Assembly: GCA_030411725.1 (NCBI GenBank)
Contig: MU839827.1
Span: 3,293,027-3,357,026 of the forward strand
Direction of reading: 5' to 3'
Length of the DNA stretch: 64,000 nucleotides
Source of the DNA: Echria macrotheca
Taxonomy: Eukaryota; Ascomycota; Sordariomycetes; Sordariales; Schizotheciaceae
Shown here: positions 1 through 10,400 of the stretch, in pieces
Position numbering within the stretch: position 1 is the stretch's first letter
How the letters are laid out: every line of letters begins with the position of its first letter
Translations under genes and position numbers: made by a program
Notes under the pieces: generated by a model
What the model was told of the DNA's origin: nothing
The model's database searches: none
The model's input: only the letters and a program-made list of their open reading frames with translations

Positions 1-237
1 GACGGAAAGAAAAAAAAGAGAATGAAAGGATCGATGCCTCGAAAAGGAAGACATTGAAGACAAAAAGAGCCATAGCCAAGCCCTACATAGTCAGACAGAT
101 CATCGAGAGAAATAAACCCGAGAGAGACCAAACCCAAAGCGTAATAACCACAAATAACCCGTCCGAGCCCATGCAACTGTAGATACCCAAAACATGAGAC
201 AACCAAGGAAACACAACAGCAAACGTATTCAAGCGGG

Positions 238-906
238 CTAACGCCGCCGTCTCATTCTCTCCTGAATCTCGAGCTCCCTCGCCAGCCTCTCATTCTCAAT
301 CGTCAGCTGCCGGTTCGTGTCAATGTGCTCGTTCAGGTTCTCTCGGAGCCGCTTCAGCCGCCGCTCGACGTCCTCGCACCGGCGGCGCCAGTCCATCAAC
401 TCTTCCTTCAGGAGCCGGACGCGGTCGTCCGTGGCCTCGCGGACCTGACGCACCAGCTCGCGGATGCGCTTGGTGAGGTTCTCGTTCTCGGACTCGAGTC
501 GTGTGTTCTTCTTACGCAGCTCCCGGATTTTGTTCTCCCGGCGGCCTTCGACGTCTGAGTTGCTCTCGAGATTCCGCTGCAGCTCGAGATTCTCGAGCTC
601 GAGCTGCTCAATCAGAGCCTGCTGCTCCCGGATTGTCCTCTCCTTGGTCTGGATCTGGGTCTTGAGGACGTGGTTGTGTCGTAGGAGCGAGTCGTTGGCC
701 GCTCGCAGGCCGTGGTCACGATCCTGCATGATGTCGAGATCGTCCCGGATCGTAAATGCTGGACGGTCGTCGTAGCCTAAGCTGTGCCGGCGGTACGAGA
801 TGTTACGCGGGCTTCGCGGTGGTGTTCGTGGACTGCGTGGTCGTAGGACCAGTGGCGGGGGTGTGGTAGAGCGGTTGACGTCGATAAAGACGCGGTGGGC
901 CGGCAT
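238..906 (-). CDS. coiled-coil protein of unknown function
   Basis: A single-exon gene of 222 codons starting at the ATG complementary to 904-906. Residues 1-55 are basic and rich in Pro, Arg and Ser (disordered). From about residue 60 to the C-terminus the chain is almost entirely charged heptad-like sequence (repeats of RELRKK, LESENENL, RLKRLREN) with very little Gly or Pro, so a long parallel coiled coil is expected. The end is a run of four Arg. There is no signal peptide, membrane segment or catalytic motif. I do not recognise the family. A structural or scaffolding role (septal, spindle-pole or cytoskeletal linker) is possible but purely inferred. The upstream 3.5 kb contains no convincing 5' exon. 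Confidence 0.7.
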   Translation of the reverse strand: MPAHRVFIDVNRSTTPPPLVLRPRSPRTPPRSPRNISYRRHSLGYDDRPAFTIRDDLDIMQDRDHGLRAANDSLLRHNHVLKTQIQTKERTIREQQALIEQLELENLELQRNLESNSDVEGRRENKIRELRKKNTRLESENENLTKRIRELVRQVREATDDRVRLLKEELMDWRRRCEDVERRLKRLRENLNEHIDTNRQLTIENERLARELEIQERMRRRR

Positions 907-3900
907 GCGGAAAAAAAGTGCCGAGATGGTCCTGGGTCAGGAGTGGTTCGAGGTGAACTCGGAAGCCTTGCTGCAGTTATATGCAGTCTTGTGAGGTGAG
1001 GGCGGCGGGTGAGTCAAGCGTGTGGGTGTAGGCTTCTAACAAAGGGGATCGAGAACGTGTAAGTGGTCAAGGCCGACTTGCCTGGGTTGTAGTAGTATGC
1101 AAGTGATAGTGCATGCAGAAGTCGACGGTGAAGAACGAATAATGAGAGAGTGGATCAGACCTTGGCCGCGGCGGACGAGGCTGTTTAAAAGGGAGCAAAT
1201 CAGGCAACAACCCGGAGGAGGCTCGCTCTACTACAGCGAAGATATTTCCAAGGTGAAAGTAAGGTGGTGTGGTGTAGGGGAAAAAGGGTGTGAGGGGCCA
1301 CCACCAGGCCGCGAGGCTCCGCTGCATGGCCACAGCCAGGTTGACAGTCACTGGATCATGCCCCTTGTTTGCCGTAGCATGGCCAACGGGTGCCGTTGAC
1401 CGAGAGTGACACCAAGAAAACTCAACAACTTCGTTGAGCGTGTACCATGTGGACCCAGAGGCTGACATATCCCGATCTGCCCTTGATGCGCCGGCTGGAT
1501 ATGCGAGATGTCCCCTACTGCCTCGTTGACGTGGACCTTGGGGTCAGGAGCGGCCGCTTTCTTCCAAGTCGACCATTGGCATCGTAAATCATCTCGATGC
1601 CTAGCCGTGAAGCCTCCCAGCTGAGAGTATAGCGTTGCCATCGGTGGAGAGAAGTCGCATATCCCTGACCTCGCTGCCCCATGGTGCCGTTTGCATTCGG
1701 ACGTGCAGATGGACGAGCCCCTCGCTCCTGTATGCTGCCCGTGCCATTCGGCAACGTCTGCAGGGGGAGGCGGGAGTGGTTGTGAGGATCAACAGAGTCC
1801 TACGGGTGCCCAGAATAGGCCACTGGATGTAAGCATTCATCCGATTCTGGGATGCGGCGGGAGGGTGGTGACGATGAAGGATTGCTCGATGGGGGATGAG
1901 GGGTTGGTGGAGGCCCTCCCAAGGCCAAGCAGTGGAGGGGCAGTGGGTTGAGTGATCGCCTGGTAAGGCACGACTCCACCCGATCGCCGGCCCCACCACC
2001 AAGCAGTTGGAGGCCCATCATCTCCAATCAGCAACTCCATAACGTCGCTCTTCAGGTACCGCGAACACCAGTTCCTGCATTCCCTTCTCGACAAGTGAAC
2101 GTTCAGCACTTTGCTCGGATTCGCTGGTTGGGTTTCAAGTCCACAACAAACCTCGACTTCCCATAAACTGCCGCTGGCCGGATACGGCATCTGGACCGAG
2201 CGAGGAGAAATCAAGGCCAATTCTTGGCCGCTGCCGGTCCAAAGCGGAAACCTGCGCCGCAGCCTCCAATCTAGAGCTTATTTTCCCCATGTTTGACGCG
2301 TGACAATGGGTGTAACGTTCTCGACCGTCCAGGTTTCTTGATCTCTGGGTTGCTAAGTCAGCATCTCAGCCGCACCGCCACAGCCTGAATACGATGGAGG
2401 GTCAGAAGTTGCAAAGCGCGAGGCTCTGCGGCGTTTATCAGGTTCGTCCGCTGTCAAGCGCTTGGTGCGAGGCTGTGTCGCGGGGTCCCGCGACAAAGAA
2501 TCCCGTGCCGCGCGCAAAACCATGCTCTCACTGCACCGCCGTCGCCTTGAACCAGGGAATCTTTCTGCCTTGTCCCCTCAGCTTGACAGGGGCATCTGAT
2601 AAGTTAAAGAGGCCGCCGTTGCCCATGTGTGCGCTTCCTTGCTACCACCCAATTTGCTACGACCCAATGTCGTCACACACAATGCCGTCCGAATCCCAGT
2701 CACCGGCGCGCCTGTTTTCCCGACTGACCTCGGCCACGGAGTCTCGGCATCGGATGAACACACAGCCCTGAGGAGTTTGGGCGTCTCTCGGACGAGGCAG
2801 GCGCAAGGCTGCCACCGAATTGATATCGACTCTTTGCTCTCGCCCCTCGAGTCCGTCGCTTGTCGCGCTTGCCGCATCTCGGAAGCTGATTAGACAATCT
2901 CGTGTCCGAGCCCGTCAATATCGATGACACCCACGCTGGTCTCGGCCGCGGCGCCATGACCGTTGGGGGCCGAACAGCTGTCCGCCACCGAGTCCTAGAA
3001 AGGGACCTTAACGCTCTGCTATAGGGGGTCGACCTGCCACGGGATTCTCGTCACTGCCGCCGAGTGATTGGACCAAAATGAAGCCACATGAGCGAATTCG
3101 TCCTGTTTTCAAGTCAGCTTCTGTGTGGTCTTTTTGCTTTGCAGAGATGGGCAATGGCTCACCGAGCACGTCACTGTGATGTTGCCATCCCACCAGACTC
3201 CGTCTGGGCAAAGTGTCCTCAAGACAGACCCAGCATGAATTCATTCATGAACATCTTCCGGACCCCAACGTGTCCGCTTATACTGCTCCAAGCTGTCTTG
3301 TCTGGGTAGGTCGAGGTGATCGCCACTCGGTTTGCCCAAGATCCGGATGAAACTAGTGGTTCGGTCGGATAACGAAGTCGAAGACTTTTCGACAGGATTG
3401 ACTTGCGCCCTCAACAATGCCTCGAATGATAGCAGCCCGAGCCCCGATACCCGTAGCTCACGTCTCGGAATAGCAATCCTTCGGACAACGGACAACGGGG
3501 CATGATGTTCTAGACCTAGGCAAACTAGAGTCTGACGTTAGGTATCCGTGGTATCCGTGGTGTCCTCTTGAAACCGCGCGCTAGAAAACCATCGAGATCG
3601 TTCCTGCTTTGGTGTGTAGCGTCTCGTTCCCTAGCGTCGGCTGAAATGCGAGGGTCTTGTGCTCCCGAGGCAGCCGAATTCCTTATGGCTAACTTTATCA
3701 TCAGGGAAGCTGTCGTCAACGTTGCCATTTTTGCCGAGGCATATCTAGTAGGTTGGTTGTTTTGGGCGTGGCCGCCGATGCAGAGAACTTGTGTAAGGGC
3801 ATTGCTGATAGCCCAGCGCTGGACTGCGCCTGTCGTCTCGTCTCGTCTGGTCGTAGAGGACTCGTTTTTTTGGGACGAAAACTTCCCAAGGTGGCGGGAG

Positions 3901-4470
3901 ATTCTGACAGACAGAGAACAAAACGGGAATCCGTCAAGATAATAAACTGTCCAAATGGCAGATGCTCGTTTGCAGAGGAAGACACGGCATGCAATGCGAT
4001 GGCTCTCCCGAGATCATCAGCTGACCATGGGTTTTCGAATGTTTTGCCCCAATGCGTCGTGCTGTACTGTGTAGTTTCCAGCTGTCCTGCTGGGATCGGT
4101 TGAGGCGGCAGCTGCTGTGATTCGTCCAGTTGCTGCTTGTCTGGCGTGTTCAGCGGCCGCCGGGTGTTGGCACTGGCGGCCTCTGCCCAGTGTCACAGCG
4201 CGTCCCCTGGACCAGAGTGGGAGTATTTGCAGACGGACATGGAGGATAGAAAAATACCCCTTAGCATACACCGGACAGATCATCAACATCCGAAGATTCA
4301 CGCACAAGAACCTCATGGAAGATTGTTGCATCTATGTTTAACCATCTTACACAGCAAAGTTGGTATATCCCAGGTGTTGTTTCTATGACCGTGGATGCAT
4401 ATGCATCGCGTACACACCATCACGGTGATAGCCAATGGACTGGAATTACCACTCATGACGGACCTCGTAT
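907..4470. other. 3.5 kb gene-poor intergenic stretch
   Basis: Reading frames here are short (133 codons at most), overlap on both strands and lack recognisable domains or a consistent leader. I see no tRNA-like pairing or transposase remnant. The only structured item is a perfect inverted repeat at 2476-2495 with 9-bp arms and a 2-nt spacer. The stretch probably holds the promoter of the gene at 238-906, the 3' UTR of UPF3, and possibly an unrecognised non-coding transcript. Confidence 0.6.
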
Positions 4471-6480
4471 TTATGAGGACACAGCGGCATCCAGACGCTT
4501 CTCACTCCCAGCAGCCGACTCCTTGCCTCCTGTGTCTTTGTCGCCTCTACCCCTTCCGCCCCGTCTCCGCCCACGATGCTTCTCTCCCGGACCTTTATCA
4601 GCGGCTGCGTTACCCGACGCGCCGGCAGAGGCCGCCGCTGATGCTGCCTGGGAAGCCGTGCTCGATTCTGCGGTGGCTGGCGGATTGGCGGCGCCTTTTC
4701 CGGTATCCTTGGTGTCCTTCGTCTCCTTGGACTCCTTTCCGCCTTCCTTCTTCTTGCCCACAAACTCTTTCCGCTCCAACACCTGAACTGACCCCTGCGC
4801 TACCGCGACAGGACTCGCCGCCATGGCTTTGGCGAGACCCTCGTGGTCTGTAAAGTCAACATATGCCAATGACTTTTTGCGATCCATTTCCACAGCCGAG
4901 ACTGTCCCAAACGTTTGCATCGCCTGTCTCAGCGCCGCCTCGGTGATACCCTGAGAATGAACAGCATTCCGTATGAAAGCACGGGTTGCGCCTGGGGTAG
5001 GTGTCGAAGCTCCAGTGCCCTTCTTCGCCTGCTTTGGCGGCGCACTCTTCGGGCCAACTGGCGCTGCTGCTGAAGAGGCAGTTGGGGCGGGTGACGGAGA
5101 TGGCGGCGGAGGTGTTGTATTCTTCTTCTCGTCCCTGCGCTTGAGAATAATGGGCGTTTTCGGGGGTGCGGGGGCTGGCTCTGCTGCCTTCTCCGTCTTG
5201 CTGTCGCCCTTATCATTCTTTGGCTTTGCACCCTCCTCCTGTGCGCCGCCTCGGGCCCGGCCGCGGCCTCTTCTCGAAGGAGCCGCTTGCGTCTTGATGC
5301 CAGATGCGGCCAAAGGTTCACTCGGGGTCGGAGATGGCGTGGGTTCCTGGACTACGCGTGTTGGCTCTGCCGACGCTTCTTTGGATGCGGTGACCTTGGC
5401 TTCAGCATCCGCCTTAGCTGCCTCTTGCCGTGCCTTCCGGTGGGCATTGCCTGGGCTCAGGCCTAGATCACGTTGTAATATCCTCGCAGCAGCGGCAATA
5501 CCCGCCCGTCGACTCCTCGGGGGTGTCTCGGTGGTACTGGGCCGACTGCTTGACTCCGACTCTCGCGCCTGGATCAGGTTCAGGGCGACCTTTGCTGCGT
5601 CCGAAGCGGCCTCAATTGCCTCCTTCTTGGACAGAATCTTCACTGTCTCCCTGGGTTTATCCGAGGCCCTCCCAGATTTATCGGACGGCCTCTCGGACCT
5701 GGCATCTTTGCGGCTCCTCTTTGGATCCTCCGTACTGGTCAGACTCTTCCCCTTTCCTCCCTGTGACTCTTGTCTTGAATGCTTCGCGCTCTTAGCAGCT
5801 GCAGCTTCCTTAGCCTTTGCGGCCTTCTCCCTCAAGTGCTCGATCAAGGGTGTAGTGGTGGGCCGTTCTCCTTTCATCTCCTCCAGTGCCTGGTCGACTG
5901 GTTCTGACTCCTTAGTCGTATTTGGATTGGCCAAGGACTCCAAGAAGGCCATGAAGTCCGGGTCTTGGTCAATTGTGCCCTGGCGGCTATCGACCCGCTT
6001 CTTGTCACCCGGGACTTTTTTGTAGAAGGAGATTTGTACGACTGGAGGCGAGAGCAGGGCAGGGTCCGTATGTGTGCCTTTGGCATCGATCCACTGGGCG
6101 GTTCGCACAACGTCGGAAAGCGCAAGGAGTTCATCACGCCTAATGATGTGGAGATCGGCGCGCGACGGGCGAGAGGGCTTCGAGGGGCTGTCTCCGATTA
6201 ACACAAAATCCCGAGGTCGGCGAGGTGCTACTTACTGTCGAGAGACTGAGCCAGGCCAGTATGTAAAATAGCCGACTTTTCCTTTCCCAGGTTTCCAAGC
6301 ATCGCCGAGAATTGTCCAGAACTCGTCCTCGGTCAAGGCCGGAGGAAGATAGCGGATGCACACCTTCTCGCCGACCGTGGAGGTCCTGGCGCGGGGCGCT
6401 TTAGGCCCATCGGCGGACGACTGGCTGGCAGGGACCCCATTCGCCTTCCGCGAAAGCACTTTGGGAGTGACCGTAGACAT
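4471..6480 (-). CDS. UPF3: nonsense-mediated mRNA decay factor UPF3 with extra C-terminal RRM
   Basis: Two exons, 6236-6480 and 4471-6187, joined across a 48-nt GTAAGT...CAG intron, give 653 codons. Upf3 bridges the exon-junction complex or terminating ribosome to Upf2/Upf1 in nonsense-mediated decay. The Smg-4/UPF3 RNP-fold domain covers about residues 37-175: it begins KVCIRYLPP and continues over the splice into PSKPSRPSRADL and VQISFYKKVPGDKKRVD, all classic family signatures. The middle is long, disordered and basic or Ser/Ala/Lys-rich. A second RRM-like fold lies at about residues 483-555 (AFIRNA, then SLAYVDFTDHEGLAKAM), followed by a tail rich in Gly, Lys and Arg. Animal UPF3 proteins have only the first domain. 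The ATG was chosen because it opens just before the conserved domain. An upstream in-frame ATG at 6552 exists but its extension looks non-coding. Confidence 0.9.
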
Positions 6481-7134
6481 GTCAGAACACGAGGTTGTTG
6501 TAGTGCTCTCTGGTGGGTGTCGGTGGAGGTCACCGCTGAAGCAAGGGAACAATAGCAGATTCCAGGGCGGGGCACGTTGAAGACATTTAAGTCGGGTGCC
6601 TGGTGACGCGAAGTTCCGTGCCTTGCAAGATGGGGTTGATTGTCAAGCAATGGTATGAAAAGACGTTTGTCAGAGTTGTTTGTGGTTGGGAAAGTGCTGG
6701 GGAAGGTGACAGGTCTTTCCGAGTTTTTCGATGGTGAACCTTAAGCACCCTCGACCAAAACGTTATGTCACCGCACTGCAAGTTGAGGGGAGTGCGCAAG
6801 TGGATAGTCGGCAAAGGGTGTGGGGAAAGCGCCTAAAAGTCGGTTCAGCTGGCGCACAGTGGCACGCAGCCCGACCCCAACGTCTGCCGGTGATTTGCGC
6901 ACCCAATCCCAGCTGTAGCTTTGTGTTCACAACAGTCCCCAGCGTCACTTGCTCGAAACAAGCAGTGGTTGTAGCCATCTGTTCGCTTGCCCTCCGGCGC
7001 ACCTTATCCCACGCAAACATCTCCAGCCTACGCCCCGAAGCGGTCACAATTCCAGCGCCAACTGTCGCGGCTCCGGTACCGCGAGTGCCCCGCCAACCTC
7101 GTCCCGACCGGTCGACCCCTCCTCCGCCCACATC
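6481..7134. promoter_or_regulatory. divergent promoter region UPF3 / PP6 phosphatase
   Basis: This 654-bp gap separates the UPF3 start (leftward) from the phosphatase start (rightward) and must hold both promoters and leaders. The last 100 bases before 7135 are pyrimidine- and C-rich on the plus strand, as in fungal 5' leaders. I see no distinctive operator-like motif. Confidence 0.6.
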
Positions 7135-8399
7135 ATGGCCAACGTCCCGAAGCCAGGCCCAGCGAAGCTCTCGCCCGGGGCGGGCCTGGACGAGTGGCTG
7201 GAGGAGGCAAAGCAGTGCCACTACCTGCCCGAGCCCGTCATGAAGCAGCTGTGCGAGATGGTCAAGGAGGTACTCATGGAGGAGTCCAACATCCAGCCCG
7301 TCATCACGCCCGTGACCATCTGCGGCGATATCCACGGCCAGTTCTACGACCTGCTCGAGCTGTTCCGTGTCGCCGGCGGCATGCCCGGCGAGACGAACGT
7401 GCAGGCGCCCAAGACGGTCACCGCCGTCATCACATCGGACGACATCGAGCCGCCGTCCGAGATCACCGAGACCAAGCTCAAGGGGACGATAAGGTCAGGG
7501 GCTGGCGGTGGAGATGAGGAGTCAGATGAGGCTGTGGCTCCGTCACTGGATGCGGCTATCACCACCAACACGTCGTCGCAATCCGCAGATACCCGATTCG
7601 TCTTCCTCGGTGACTTCGTGGATAGGGGTTATTTCAGCCTGGAGACATTTACGCTTTTGATGTGCCTAAAGGCAAAGTGAGACTACCGAAGGCAGTCCAG
7701 GGTGGCATGGAACTAACGTGATTAGGTATCCTGACCGGATTGTCCTTGTCCGCGGCAACCACGAGTCCCGCCAAATTACCCAGGTGTACGGGTTTTACGA
7801 GGAGTGCCAAACGAAGTACGGCAACGCGTCAGTATGGAAGGCGTGCTGCCAGGTCTTTGACTTTCTCGTACTCGCCGCGATTGTTGACGGGACTGTCCTC
7901 TGCGTCCACGGCGGCCTCAGCCCCGAGATTCGGACCATTGACCAGATCCGCGTCGTGGCCCGCGCACAGGAGATCCCTCACGAGGGCGCCTTTTGCGACC
8001 TTGTCTGGAGCGATCCAGAGGATATCGATACGTGGGCCGTCAGCCCTCGAGGCGCCGGCTGGTTGTTCGGAGACAAGGTCGCGACCGAGTTCAACCACGT
8101 CAATGGGCTCAAGACTATTGCTCGTGCCCATCAGCTGGTGAACGAGGGTTACAAGGTGACTAAAGCTGGCTAGCCATTGCAATCTAGGTCTTGCTGACGT
8201 TTAACAGTTCCACTTCCCCGAGAAATCCGTCGTAACGGTCTGGTCGGCTCCAAATTACTGCTACCGCTGCGGCAACGTAGCATCCATCATGACCGTCGAC
8301 ACGGACCTAAACACAAAGTTTAGCATATTCTCCGCCGTCCCCGACGACCAACGACACGTCCCGGCCGGCCGTAGGGGGCCGGGTGATTATTTCCTCTAG
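7135..8399 (+). CDS. sit4: PP6/Sit4-type Ser/Thr protein phosphatase catalytic subunit
   Basis: Three exons, 7135-7676, 7726-8155 and 8208-8399, give 387 codons. This is the PP2A-like metallophosphatase of the PP6/Sit4/Ppe1 branch, which with SAPS subunits controls G1 progression, TOR signalling and cell integrity. Metal and catalytic motifs are intact: GDIHGQ (residues 64-69), GDFVDRG (159-165), GNHES, and HGG. The text YGFYEECQTKYGN and GAFCDLVWSDPEDIDTW is closest to PP6 rather than PP4 or PP2A. The chain ends DYFL, the methylated tail of the PP2A group. A 64-residue acidic insertion (about 88-151) lies between GDIHGQ and GDFVDRG, making the protein about 80 residues longer than the animal enzyme. 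The ATG lies 60 codons before the first metal motif. Confidence 0.93.
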
Positions 8400-9267
8400 C
8401 CATCATGCTGGGCGGATGGCGTGTTTGCAGCGGGGCTACCTATAGACAGCCAATTTTCTGTTTGGGAGACGAGACGACATTGGCGTTGGGGGCGTGTTTT
8501 GGGGTTTTCTTCTTTTGGTCTGCTTTGCATTGCAAACAAACAGCGAGGGGCAGCGTTCTTGTATAATACATTCAACCTGTCTATAAGAATCAGGTCCGTG
8601 ACAAGATTTTTACTCGTTTGGAGTGGTTATTCTCACCCTGGCTGCGGTATCTGCTGGTGCCCGGCGTGCGAGCTGCTCGACTGCGAAGTTAACTTTGACG
8701 ATATCTATATTAAAAGTTATTTAAGCAAAAAAGAGTCTTTAGGGAGCTGGATTCGGATCAGGAAACTGCCCTCTGCTGGATCAACCACAACAATCTGATG
8801 CACTACTGACTCCCGAAACCCTTGAACCGCTCGACTTACCTTTCCACGATAACTTCGTCTTGCGTATTGTTCATCTGAGCGGGCAATTATCTTCTTTACT
8901 TTTGGCATACCTTGAATTCAAAAAGAAAAAAGTGTTTTCCGACGCCAACCCTGCATCGAGGGGAAACAAAAAAAAAACCCCGGGGGTGTAGTCAATTATA
9001 CTCCAAGGCCATGTCACTGCTGCGGCGGTGTTTTCCTGAACGTGAGATTTCTCATGTAAGATAAAAATATAAAATATGCCGCTCTCATGCGACCTCTGTA
9101 TTTTATCTCTCTCTTCCCGAGGGAGGAATCCTATCCCCATGTGCCAACTGACCCGTTTGTTTATACACCCCCTATCCCTATCCTATTCATTATTCACTGT
9201 TCAATAAAAACAAAAACACACCCCCCTTAAAAAATACCAAAAAACAAACAAAAACAAATAGAAGAGA
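8400..9267. other. phosphatase 3' region and intergenic DNA
   Basis: A convergent gap between the phosphatase and the candidate microprotein gene. It becomes AT-rich after about 8700 and has A-runs near 8965 and 9205-9260, compatible with two facing 3' UTRs. The one longer plus-strand frame (8421-8798) has no domain and no plausible leader. Confidence 0.5.
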
Positions 9268-9420
9268 TCATGCCCTACCAGGCGCCAAAATATCCCTAGC
9301 CAACCCAGAATGTCTAGTCGACACGTACCACGTCACCAGCAGGATGAACAAAAAACAGGACATCCATAGTATGATTAGTTGTTGGGACCGGCGGGGCGGG
9401 CGGGCGTAGGGTGAGTACAT
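9268..9420 (-). CDS. candidate 50-residue single-pass membrane microprotein
   Basis: The ATG complementary to 9418-9420 opens 50 codons: a basic N-terminus (YARPPRRSQQ), one strongly hydrophobic helix (LIILWMSCFLFILLVTWYV, about residues 15-33) and a short tail ending GLARDILAPGRA. The start has A at -3. Upstream on the coding strand lies about 190 nt made almost only of C and A (9421-9610), the composition of many filamentous-fungal 5' leaders, which is what distinguishes this small frame from chance. By the positive-inside rule the N-terminus would face the cytosol. I do not recognise the family; a membrane or ER microprotein is an inference. The longer reading of the same frame, starting at a non-ATG codon at 9630, merely translates the CA-rich leader. 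Confidence 0.5.
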   Translation of the reverse strand: MYSPYARPPRRSQQLIILWMSCFLFILLVTWYVSTRHSGLARDILAPGRA

Positions 9421-10400
9421 CTTGTGTTGTTGTGTATTTGTATTATGTATTGTTCGGTGTGTTGTGTGTTGTTTGTGTGTGTATTGTTCGGTGTGTGTGT
9501 TGTGCGGTGTGTGTATTTTGTTTTGTGGTGTGTATGGTGTGTGTTTGCGTGCTTCCCTTGTTCCGAGTTTGGTAGTTGTTGATCTATGTTGTGTGTGTTT
9601 GTGTGTTTGTCGTATTGCTCCGGCCGGCACCTGGCACTCTGCTGGTCCAATGGTCCAATGGTTCGATGGTTCGATGGTGTTGGTGTAAGTTAGGTTAGGG
9701 CGGGTATCTCAAGTCTGATCTATCCCTCTAGTCGGTTCACCGTACGGTACCGCTCGTCCTGGTGGATAGCTGTTCAACTGATCTGGTTGTTGTTGTCGTC
9801 GTCGTTATCTCCAAGCTACCCAGCTTTATCCCCGGCCTTTGATTATCCCCCCTTCGCCGGCTCGCAAATCGCAAATGGGCGGCGGATGCGTGATGGTTGT
9901 CGTTGTGAGTATGATTGAGACCGAGAGTTGAGTCGAAACCAGGATACCCCCGAGAACCCGAGAACGCCGACAACGGCACTGTCTGTTTGATGTCGTTGTC
10001 AATCTCACAACTGCTGATATATCCCCCGTTTTTCATGGGTTATTCTGACAGCGTAACGAACGACAGCAGCACGAGGCCGAGAGACGAAATGAATTGAACA
10101 GAGTAAAGTGACGTCGCGACTTCATTGATGGGTGAATCTGGTCCGTGCATGGCACAGTGTGGATAGTGTCGCGTACGGACCTTCAATTTCAACCCCTTTT
10201 CTTAAACTCTCCCTCCAATCGCTCACGCTACACTATTTCCGAGATGGGATATGACATATTGGAAAGGTTGTCAATCTACTCATACACGCCTCAACTCCTA
10301 TCGACAGAATAAAAGAGCGTATCATCTCTCATCTCTCATCCTCATCCTCGTCCCTCGTCATCCTTCCCATCATATTGGGAGTCCCGCTTTCGTGCCCAAA
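9421..10400. other. CA/GT-rich leader and intergenic DNA
   Basis: Positions 9421-9610 are GT-rich on the plus strand (CA-rich on the minus strand) and are read here as the leader of the microprotein gene. The remaining 790 bp contain small CAA/GTT runs near 9785-9805 and the 3' UTR of the Mug190-like gene. No further gene was seen. Confidence 0.5.

Noticed and set aside
4973..6025. 350-codon plus-strand frame opposite UPF3
   Set aside because: It mirrors the Ala/Ser/Lys-rich UPF3 coding strand, has no domain, and lies wholly inside a well-supported gene.
9375..9650. His/Thr/Asn-rich frames over the CA-rich block
   Set aside because: They are translations of a simple C/A leader and start at non-ATG codons.
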